Source: Mycolicibacterium elephantis DSM 44368
Lineage (GTDB): Bacteria > Actinomycetota > Actinomycetes > Mycobacteriales > Mycobacteriaceae
Reading direction: 5' to 3'
Length of the DNA stretch: 64,000 nt
Assembly: GCF_004014805.1 (NCBI RefSeq)
Contig: NZ_ATDN01000005.1
Location: 1 to 64,000, forward strand
Program-made: the position numbers and the translations under genes
The notes under the pieces: generated by a model
What the model saw: the letters and a program-made list of their open reading frames with translations, nothing else
What the model was told of the DNA's origin: nothing
Databases searched by the model: none
Part shown: piece after piece, positions 57,756 to 64,000 of the stretch
Numbering within the stretch: the stretch's first letter is position 1
How the letters are laid out: the number at the start of each line of letters is the position of its first letter

Positions 57756-58301
57756 TCAGTAGACCGTCGGCAGTCCGCGACCACGCGCCGCGACGCGGTG
57801 CGCCGGAACCTGTCGGCCGTCGGCGAGCGTGACCGTCGCCGGGGCGGTGCCCGCGCAGCCGCAGCCGTCGTCGGTCCTCGATGCGTCGAGCGCGGGCTGC
57901 GTCTCCACGTCGCCCGGCTGGTCGATGTCGACGTCGGGGTCGGCGTCGAGCGCGTCGCTTTCGGGGCTGAGCGCCTCGCTGACGGCCGAAACGGCCTCGG
58001 GCGGGTCAGTGGCAGGGTCAGCCGTGCTCGACGGCTCAGCGTCGCGGTGACGCAGCGCCGCAGCCCACTCGTTGAGTTCGTCGGCGCTCACGCCGCCGAG
58101 TGCGAGCACCTGCCGGGCGACGTCGAGCTGCAACGGCCACAGCGGGTCGTCTTGTCCGACAACGTCGCTGAACAGCCGGCCCAGCTCGGTCACGGCCTGC
58201 TGTTCCAACGCCGCCGGGTCGATCTTGCCCTCGGCGGCGTCGCGGGCGACCGACATCGCCGCCGTGACGATGTCGGCTTCGTTGTTGACGGTGCGCGTCA
58301 T
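57756..58301 (-). CDS. Hypothetical protein following the small terminase
   Basis: The 181-residue product has a helical N-terminal 90 residues (KIDPAALEQQAVTELGRLFSDVVGQ..., LDVARQVLALGG) and an acidic, Ser/Pro-rich tail ending with CGCAG. It overlaps the TerS stop by 4 bp. A role in head or packaging is possible from context only. Confidence 0.55.
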   Translation of the reverse strand: MTRTVNNEADIVTAAMSVARDAAEGKIDPAALEQQAVTELGRLFSDVVGQDDPLWPLQLDVARQVLALGGVSADELNEWAAALRHRDAEPSSTADPATDPPEAVSAVSEALSPESDALDADPDVDIDQPGDVETQPALDASRTDDGCGCAGTAPATVTLADGRQVPAHRVAARGRGLPTVY

Positions 58302-58798
58302 TCGACTACCTCCGCGTCGAGGATCGGTGCGGCGGGCAGCGACTGCTGCCGCCGTTCGTTGAGCGAGGCGAGCAGGTCGGCCTCGGCGCGGGCGATGATC
58401 GCGGTCGGGTCGGCGCTCACGTTGACGTCGAGCTGGCCGCGCTCGGGCGCATAGGTGCCCGTCAGCTTGGCGAGCTGGTCACCGTTGCGGGCCAGCTCGC
58501 GGTTGAGCGCGACCAGCTTGTCGTCGTCGGTGTCGATGAAGGCTGCGGCGAACCGCTCACCGAGCACCCGTTGGCGCAGCCGCACACTCTCGACTTGCTC
58601 GCGGTGAGTGACCTCGGCGGGGTCGCGGCACTCGCGGGCGACGTGCGCCTTGACTGCCGCCTGAGCGGCACCGACCGACCTGTAGTCGAGTCTGCGCATG
58701 ATCTCGCGCCACGACCAGTGCGCCGAGCGCAGCGAGAACGCCTCGGCGGCTCGGGCGCGGCTGTCGGCTCGGGACAGACCCTTGGTTGGACCGGGCAT
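58298..58798 (-). CDS. Putative terminase small subunit of element C
   Basis: The 166-residue protein has an HTH-like N-terminal region (HWSWREIMRRLDYRSVGAAQAAVKAHVARE), then a long charged helix and a C-terminal tail ending LDAEVVE. Layout, size and position at the head of the packaging block suit a small terminase; similarity to named TerS families is weak. It overlaps the next gene by 4 bp. Confidence 0.55.
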   Translation of the reverse strand: MPGPTKGLSRADSRARAAEAFSLRSAHWSWREIMRRLDYRSVGAAQAAVKAHVARECRDPAEVTHREQVESVRLRQRVLGERFAAAFIDTDDDKLVALNRELARNGDQLAKLTGTYAPERGQLDVNVSADPTAIIARAEADLLASLNERRQQSLPAAPILDAEVVE

Positions 58799-59402
58799 AC
58801 CTATCTTGTACCAAACATTTCGTGCCGACAGAGTCGGTGAACTCGGTTGCGGCAGGCCATGTTTCGGAAACGGAGCGGGAGCGACGCCGAGGGATCAGGC
58901 GCGGTGCGGGTGAGGGGGAGCTGCGGGACAGCGGCTCATAACCGGCACAACGCGCAGAACACACGGAAAGCGTTCTCTATATAGAGATTTCTCCCCCTTC
59001 TCCCCGTCAACCTAGTTTCTGCTGTTATGTCTGTTATGTGTGTTTTGGGTAGGTGAAAGGGAGTCCGAAAACACCACACAGCCAGCACTTACAGTCACCG
59101 CGCCACATCCCCCGGTGTCGCGTCGCCGAGGTGGTTATGACCCGGTTATGTGCCGCATATAACCGCTTTGAGCGCGTGAACGGCGCCGACACTGTCGCCG
59201 TTCTGCCCGGCTCAGCGCCTGCACCGCACATCCGCACCGCCCCTGCTGATCGGTTATAACCGCCTGCCCGAGCGCATAACTGACCGCCACAACAGGGTCA
59301 TAACCGACTTCGCCCGGCACGGTGTCACGGCGTCTCGACCGAGATATGAGTGCGCCCCGCGCCCATGTGTAGGACGCGGGGCGCGTCCCCGTCAGTCGCG
59401 TG
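58799..59402. other. Gene-free region with iterons, candidate origin of element C
   Basis: About 600 bp without a gene. It contains at least seven copies of GGTTAT or its complement: 58938-58943, 59133-59138, 59144-59149, 59159-59164, the double GGTTATAACC at 59252-59261, and 59300-59305, plus related TGTTATGT at 59023-59030 and 59032-59039 and ATAACT near 59276. An A+T-rich CTCTATATAGAG patch lies near 58973-58985. This lies directly downstream of the D5-like helicase gene, the same layout as the iterons of element A. Confidence 0.65.
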
Positions 59403-61487
59403 TCAGGCCGCGCCGTCGCGGCCCCACGGATCACCGTCGGCGATCTCGGTGCTGACGGTGCGCTCGACGGTCTGGCCGAAACGGTCGCGGTCGGCGTAGC
59501 GCGTCTCGGCACGCTTGATCCCCCACACCACACGCGGCCCTTTGAACTTCTGGCCCGGCTTGATCTGACCATCGCCGATCGACTTGAGCGACCGCCGGAA
59601 AGCCGCCTTGCTGGTGCGCTCACCCGACTTGTTCTCAGCCGCCCACTTCCCCCACACGCGAAACAGCGCATCCTGATCGACGCAGTCCTCGGCGGTGCCG
59701 ATCTCGCAGCACTCGGCGACGAACTGGCGCACGTTGGACATGGCGACGGCAGCGTCGTCGTACAGCTCGTCGGCGTTCTTGCTCAAGGTGAACTGACCGT
59801 CTGCGGCGTTGAGCTTCGCCAGACCCTCGACGGCCCAGCGCAGCACCAGTCCCAGCTCGTTGGCGATAATCCGCTTGGCGAGGCCGGGATCGGTGCCCTC
59901 GGCCCCGCGCTTGAACGACCGCGATGTCTCCAAGATCAGCATCCGGTCGACCAGCGCACCCGCGTGATCGGACAGCTTCGGCATCTCGTTGGCGCTGCCG
60001 TGAAACCGCACTGGCAGGTGGTCTTTGACCGAACCTTTGTACTTGCGCGGGATGTCGACGGTGTCGCCGCCGATGATCGCCAGCAGGCGGCTCGTCGCCA
60101 GATTGGAGTCGCGAGTGCCGAACCGCATGTCGCTCATCACCGCCAGCGTCGCGCCCGTCTCGTAGGGATGTTGCAGCCCAAACTGGCTGTTGAGCGCGTC
60201 GAGGCCAAGCTCGGTGACAACGCCGACCAGAGCCTCAAGCACTGCCGTGACGAGCGACTTCGCGCTGCCGGGCGGGCCGAAGACCCACATGAACTTGTGC
60301 AGGTCGGTGCGCCCCGACAGCACATAGCCGAACCACTGTTGAAGGCAGGCGATCGCGCCGGGGTCGTCGTGCCACTGCGCGTCGAGCACACGCAGCCAGT
60401 CGTGTGCGGTGGTGGGGTCGGCGGCGTGGTCGTAGTCAGCCTCGATCCGGCTCAGGCTGAACCACAGCGGGGTGTTCGGCAGCAGACGGCCAGACTCGAC
60501 GTCGAGCACGCCTTTGCGCACCAGCGCCCAGGTGCCGCCGCTGTAGACGTTGTGCTGCTGGCCCCATCGGTCGGGCAGTTCTCGGGCGCGGGTGCCCGTC
60601 CCGACGTTAAGTTCGTCGGCCAGCGCATCCTCAACATTCGCCAGCGTGCGGGTATCGGGATTCCACCATTTGAGCGAGTATTCGTCGCCGCCCTTGAGCT
60701 GGCGCGTCTTGACGTACCACAGCCTGCCGAGCACGCCGCGCAGTTGCGCACGCATCCACTCGGGGTCGGTGCGGGGGACCCAACGCGGCGGGTCGGTCGC
60801 GGTGAGCCGGGTGTAGTGATACCACGTCTGGTCGACGCGGATCAGCGTGCGCATGTAGGCGCGGCGGCGGCGGCGCTTGTTGCTTTCGTAGCCATCGGGC
60901 AGCGGCAGGCGGTGGGTGTACTTAGTGCGGACCAGCCAGCGGGCAACCGCTGTGGGCGACTGCGGCGGCGCGATGACATCGCCCGCAATCACCTTCTGCT
61001 GTTCGTGGGGTTCAAGCAGATCGAACACCGACTCGGGCACGCCGTTGATGCGTTTGTCGCCCGCGCCAGCGGCAGCGTTGAGGTCGGGGTCAGCCACCAG
61101 CGCGGCGCGTGCCAGCTCGACCTCGGGGTCGATGCCGTCGCCGCCGTTGCGCAGGTCGGCCTCGGCGAACTCACGCATCTGCTGTCGCGTGGGGATGCTG
61201 ACGCCGACTTCGGCCAGCTTCTCAACGATCGCGTGCTCGGTGACCGGGATCGCCAGCAACTCATCGACATACGGGTTGGTCGTCTGCTTGCCTGTCGCGG
61301 GGTCGATCGGGTCGCGACCGTGGCCGAGGGTGTTGCGGTGCCACTCGACAACGATGCCGCCGACGTCGTCGCCGAGCAGATCGCGCACGCGCACGGCCCA
61401 ATTGCTGCCGCTCTGCGCGACTGCGTATGTGCCGCTGATGTGAGCGGCGGTCATCTGATCGGTGCCGACGTCGCTGGTATTCTTCAC
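59403..61487 (-). CDS. D5-like phage/plasmid helicase (replication protein of element C)
   Basis: The 694-residue protein has a helical N-terminal half with a D5_N-like region (WYHYTRLTATDPPRW..., YVKTRQLKGGDEYSL) and a superfamily 3 helicase with Walker A VFGPPGSAKSLV (about residue 400), followed by LAVMSDMRFG and the sensor segment VRFHGSANEMPKL. The C-terminal wing resembles a winged helix (FRVWGKWAAENKSGERTSKAAFRRSL). It probably unwinds the nearby iteron origin. I chose the GTG at 61487, which has GAAGGG upstream. Confidence 0.86.
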   Translation of the reverse strand: MKNTSDVGTDQMTAAHISGTYAVAQSGSNWAVRVRDLLGDDVGGIVVEWHRNTLGHGRDPIDPATGKQTTNPYVDELLAIPVTEHAIVEKLAEVGVSIPTRQQMREFAEADLRNGGDGIDPEVELARAALVADPDLNAAAGAGDKRINGVPESVFDLLEPHEQQKVIAGDVIAPPQSPTAVARWLVRTKYTHRLPLPDGYESNKRRRRRAYMRTLIRVDQTWYHYTRLTATDPPRWVPRTDPEWMRAQLRGVLGRLWYVKTRQLKGGDEYSLKWWNPDTRTLANVEDALADELNVGTGTRARELPDRWGQQHNVYSGGTWALVRKGVLDVESGRLLPNTPLWFSLSRIEADYDHAADPTTAHDWLRVLDAQWHDDPGAIACLQQWFGYVLSGRTDLHKFMWVFGPPGSAKSLVTAVLEALVGVVTELGLDALNSQFGLQHPYETGATLAVMSDMRFGTRDSNLATSRLLAIIGGDTVDIPRKYKGSVKDHLPVRFHGSANEMPKLSDHAGALVDRMLILETSRSFKRGAEGTDPGLAKRIIANELGLVLRWAVEGLAKLNAADGQFTLSKNADELYDDAAVAMSNVRQFVAECCEIGTAEDCVDQDALFRVWGKWAAENKSGERTSKAAFRRSLKSIGDGQIKPGQKFKGPRVVWGIKRAETRYADRDRFGQTVERTVSTEIADGDPWGRDGAA

Positions 61488-61600
61488 GGTGTTCCCTTCG
61501 GTCGGGTTTCTCTCGGCCCTCGGAGGGGCCGACTCTCTGGCTCGGAGTCGCTCTCGGTGATCGGTGATGCCGCTCGCGCAAGCGGGCGGCATTGCTGCAT

Positions 61601-61840
61601 CTAGGTGACAGTCGCTTTCGCTTGCTGCTCAGCCGATCTCGGCGGCGTGATCGTGTTCTCGGCGATCCACGCCTCAAGGTCAGCGGCCCGGTAGAACACC
61701 CGACCGCCGAGCTTGAGATAGCGGGGGCCGTCGCCGCGATGGCGTTCGACAGCGAGGGCGTTCTCGGAGACGTGCCGGTACGCCGCGATGTCCTTGGCGG
61801 TGAAGATCGCGTCGGGGTTGGCGAAGGTGACTGCGGTCAT
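61601..61840 (-). CDS. HTH_17 DNA-binding protein
   Basis: The 79-residue product is a MerR-like domain (IFTAKDIAAYRHVSENALAVERHRGDGPRYLKLGGRVFYRAADLEAWI), an excisionase/regulator-type fold. It lies 113 bp upstream of the replication gene in the same direction. Confidence 0.75.
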   Translation of the reverse strand: MTAVTFANPDAIFTAKDIAAYRHVSENALAVERHRGDGPRYLKLGGRVFYRAADLEAWIAENTITPPRSAEQQAKATVT

Positions 61841-61978
61841 CGGTGCGCCTCACTTCCTGCAAATGTTGGCCTGTGTCTCGACGTTACGCGGCGAGTGTGC
61901 AGAGCCGGCAGTTCTGCGACGCAGTCGCATTTGTTGTGCGCGTGCATGATTCGGCGTTCTATCGACGAAACCGCCTAC

Positions 61979-62233
61979 TCATCGCGCAGCCTCGATCTCA
62001 GCGAGGATGACCGGTTTGAACAACGCATCGACGTCGGCGATCTTCACGCGGATCGCGCTGCCGGGCTTGTCGCTGATGCGGTAGGCGGGCAGCTCGCCGC
62101 TGGCGACCTTCTCGCGAAGCGAGAACACCGAGAAGCCGGTGCGCACGGCGGCGTCTTTCAGCGAAATGAAATGTGGTGTGGCGGTTGACCTGGCACTCAC
62201 TGTGTTACTCCGTCGTCTGGTGACGATCCCCAC
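61979..62233 (-). CDS. HTH/excisionase protein of element C
   Basis: The 84-residue product has a helix-turn-helix region (FISLKDAAVRTGFSVFSLREKVASGELPAYRI) followed by a beta wing (AIRVKIADVDALF). The start (GTG 62233) is uncertain; a GTG within TVSARST is possible. It lies 143 bp from the integrase, on the same strand. Confidence 0.72.
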   Translation of the reverse strand: MGIVTRRRSNTVSARSTATPHFISLKDAAVRTGFSVFSLREKVASGELPAYRISDKPGSAIRVKIADVDALFKPVILAEIEAAR

Positions 62234-62376
62234 GGCGTGTGAGTATGAGTGCGATTGTGAGTGTGAGTTGGTCGGGGGCTATGACCGTAGCGACCAGCAT
62301 AGCGTAGGCAGAGCACGGCTGCGTATAGCTATCACCAGATCAGCGAGAACCGCTGCTATTGAGCCCCAATTCACAA

Positions 62377-63585
62377 CTACGACGAAGTCGGCGAACTACC
62401 AACATCTTTCGGCGCACGGTCATCCAGCGCGGCCAACGCCGACAGTCGGTCGGCGAGCGCAGCCGCACGCCCTTCGGCGACGTGCTGATACCGCATGGCC
62501 GTGTTGGGCGACGTGTGGCCCAACCGGGCCATTAGCTCGCGCAGCGTCGCGCCGGTCTGGGCGTAGAGCACGCCTGCGCAGTGCCGCAGATCGTGGAAGT
62601 GCAACTGCGGTTTGCCGATTGCGTCACGCGCAGCTTCCCACGCCGAGCGGAACCGCTTCTCGCCCGCGAACGACCCGGTGCTCGGCTCGGTGAATAGCAG
62701 CGCGTCATCGGCGTCCGCGACGTGGCGCTGTAGATGCTCCACGACGGCGGGCCGCACATGCGGCGGCACCGCCACCGCCCGGCGCGACTCGGGCGTTTTG
62801 GTCGGCCCGACTTCGTAACGGCCATCCCGGTACGTCACCGCTCGCTCGACGCGCACCATCGAGCCGTCTACGGCGACGTCGCAGCGGCGCAGCGCGAATA
62901 TCTCGCCCTTGCGCAGCCCGCACCACCCCGCGAGCACCACCGTCAGTCGTAAATCGTCGGGCATCTTGTCGGCCAGCTCGGTGAGCGCGGCGGCGTCGAG
63001 CAGCACGACGCTGCGCTTCGTCTGCTTCACCTGCGCTGCGCCCTTGATCCGGCAAGGGTTGCGCTCGACCAGCTCGTCGGCGACGGCGGTGTTGAAGATT
63101 GCGTTGAGCAAAGCGTAAGCCTTGGCGTTGCGCGATTCGTGCTCGCTGCCCAGCCCGGCGAACCACGTCCGCACGGTCTCGGGCGTGATCTCGGCCAGTG
63201 CGTGATCGCCGAGCGCCGGAATGATCAGGCTGTCGAGCTGGGACTGATAGAGATCGCGCGTGCGCCGGGCCAGCTTCGTCTTGTTGTCGAGCCATGTCGT
63301 GCTGTAGCTGTGCAGCGTCAGCTTCTCGGCCTGTCGGCGGGCGGCACGCTCAGCGGGCGGTGCCCAGGTGCCGGGATTGCGCCGGTCCAGCTCGATCAGC
63401 TCGCGCTCGTCCTCAAGCCACGCGACCGCGCTCGACTTCGTCGGAAACGTCGCGGGCGCGTTGTAGACGACCCCGTTGTGCAGATACCCGGCTTGCCACC
63501 GCCCGCTCGCCCGCTGACGCAGTCGCCCGAACTGACGCCGGGTGCGCTCGCCGACGGGCTTCGTGGGCGACTTCGGACGTGGCAT
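62377..63585 (-). CDS. int: Tyrosine integrase of element C
   Basis: The 402-residue integrase has an N-terminal arm-binding region (RQFGRLRQRASGRWQAGYLHNGVVY), a SAM-like domain (about 90-180) and catalytic residues Arg (AGWCGLRKGEI), HDLRHCAG, ARLGHTSPN and Tyr (MRYQ). It is the most divergent of the three integrases here, yet its att core is the same tRNA-Arg sequence. It ends with PKDVGSSPTSS. It lies 154 bp from the right att copy. Confidence 0.95.
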   Translation of the reverse strand: MPRPKSPTKPVGERTRRQFGRLRQRASGRWQAGYLHNGVVYNAPATFPTKSSAVAWLEDERELIELDRRNPGTWAPPAERAARRQAEKLTLHSYSTTWLDNKTKLARRTRDLYQSQLDSLIIPALGDHALAEITPETVRTWFAGLGSEHESRNAKAYALLNAIFNTAVADELVERNPCRIKGAAQVKQTKRSVVLLDAAALTELADKMPDDLRLTVVLAGWCGLRKGEIFALRRCDVAVDGSMVRVERAVTYRDGRYEVGPTKTPESRRAVAVPPHVRPAVVEHLQRHVADADDALLFTEPSTGSFAGEKRFRSAWEAARDAIGKPQLHFHDLRHCAGVLYAQTGATLRELMARLGHTSPNTAMRYQHVAEGRAAALADRLSALAALDDRAPKDVGSSPTSS

Positions 63586-63670
63586 GGCCGTCTCCTATTT
63601 GGGCAACAAGCGGGCAATAGCGAATCTAAACCATCAGCACAGAACCTCACACAGCCTCAAGGGTTATTTC

Positions 63671-63711
63671 TGCTGCTCACGCAGCTCAGAGCCGCTTTTT
63701 GCTGCTCACGC
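63671..63711. repeat. Paired direct repeats, candidate arm-type sites, element C
   Basis: TGCTGCTCACGC occurs at 63671-63682 and 63700-63711, between int and the att core. This matches the paired repeats at the equivalent positions in elements A and B. Confidence 0.55.
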
Positions 63712-63739
63712 TGCACAAACGATTGTAGCCGTCAGCTAC

Positions 63740-63760
63740 TTCGAATCCTGCCGGGGGCAC
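63740..63760 (+). repeat. att core copy 4 (right end of element C)
   Basis: 21 bp identical to the tRNA-Arg 3' end (TTCGAATCCTGCCGGGGGCAC). It marks the right boundary of the tandem array. Confidence 0.92.
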
Positions 63761-64000
63761 AACACCGAAAACCGGCCGTGACGAGGCGAGGTAGGCCACT
63801 TCCCACCGCCATGGCGGCGGGGGCACAGCCATCCTTCAACCATCTCGGTCGTTCGCTGTCACGTCGGATTCTTTATTCGCCCTCGTCAGGCGTCGTCGTC
63901 ACCAGATTTGGGACCAATCTGCCGAAAATCCCAATACATGCTACTCAGTAGGTTAGTTTCGGCCTCGGGTCCGGCCAAAGTCGGCTGGTCTGGGACGGAA
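63761..64000. other. Flanking sequence beyond the array
   Basis: 240 bp without a supportable gene. It contains the inverted repeat CAGATT...AATCTG (about 63901-63920). It should be the original chromosomal DNA that followed the tRNA before integration, or the start of a further element. Confidence 0.4.

Larger units (their letters stand above)
48093..63760. mobile_element. Element C: phage satellite with both terminases and defence-like cargo (about 15.6 kb)
   Basis: Bounded by tRNA-Arg 3'-end copies at 48093-48123 and 63740-63760. All but one gene are on the minus strand, in the order integrase, two HTH proteins, D5-like helicase, small terminase, hypothetical, serine recombinase and lipoprotein, virion-like genes, large terminase, then AAA ATPase, HNH nuclease, OGG-fold protein and a 48-residue gene. 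Portal, tail and lysis genes are absent. The gene set is that of a capsid/packaging-encoding satellite with accessory cargo at its distal end. Confidence 0.82.

Noticed and set aside
59400..61604. 734-codon plus-strand open frame
   Set aside because: Antisense to the D5-like helicase, which has clear motifs; the plus-strand product has low complexity and no motif.
26155..63760. One large decayed prophage instead of three elements
   Set aside because: Four att copies, three integrases, three different replication proteins and three origin-like repeats cannot be explained by decay of one prophage.

Overview
The window is actinobacterial, and almost certainly from a Mycobacterium/Mycolicibacterium species. 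The evidence is the gene order murA - (rrn), atpIBEFHAGDC, wecA, sua5, prmC, prfA, rpmE, rho, thrBC-hom-lysA-argS. Supporting features are the mycobacterial rRNA leader at the left edge, the fused b-delta ATP synthase subunit, MurA with Asp117, a long low-complexity N-terminus on Rho, and leaderless promoters. The AtpE sequence carries Met63, a residue known from the few naturally bedaquiline-resistant mycobacteria (M. xenopi, M. novocastrense, M. shimoidei). That narrows the candidate species but does not identify one.

Layout, part 1 (1-26100, core chromosome, nearly all on the minus strand). Read in transcription order from the right: argS-lysA-hom-thrC-thrB (aspartate-family amino acids), rho, a divergent TetR/acyl-CoA synthetase pair, rpmE-prfA-prmC-sua5-wecA (translation termination, tRNA modification and cell-wall lipid-linked GlcNAc), the complete atp operon, a DUF2550 protein, and murA leading into the rRNA operon, which lies off the left edge. 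A PduO-type cobalamin adenosyltransferase runs the other way.

Layout, part 2 (26102-63760, accessory). A tRNA-Arg(CCG) gene is the integration site for three different phage-satellite-like elements stacked in tandem. Copies of the tRNA 3' end (21-31 bp) lie at 26147-26177, 35143-35164, 48093-48123 and 63740-63760. Each element has its own tyrosine integrase immediately left of its right-hand att copy, its own HTH/excisionase-type regulators, its own replication protein, its own candidate iteron origin just downstream of that replication gene, and some head/packaging genes. No portal, tail or lysis genes are visible in any of them. Element A (about 9 kb) resembles the M. tuberculosis phiRv1/phiRv2 elements: P27-family small terminase, prohead protease-capsid fusion, RepA-like ATPase. 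Element B (about 13 kb) has a PrimPol-helicase, a putative capsid cassette, a putative PD-(D/E)XK nuclease and a proteasome-beta-like Ntn hydrolase overlapping the integrase. Element C (about 15.6 kb) has small and large terminases, a putative virion gene set with two HExxH proteins, a lipoprotein/serine-recombinase insert, a D5-like helicase and, at its far end, a cargo block.

That cargo block is the best candidate for an undescribed system: an ORC-like AAA ATPase interrupted by one in-frame TGA, a McrA-like HNH nuclease, and an OGG-fold DNA glycosylase-like protein. The element B nuclease and Ntn hydrolase are secondary candidates. The last 240 bases (63761-64000) lie beyond the final att copy and show no gene that I can support.
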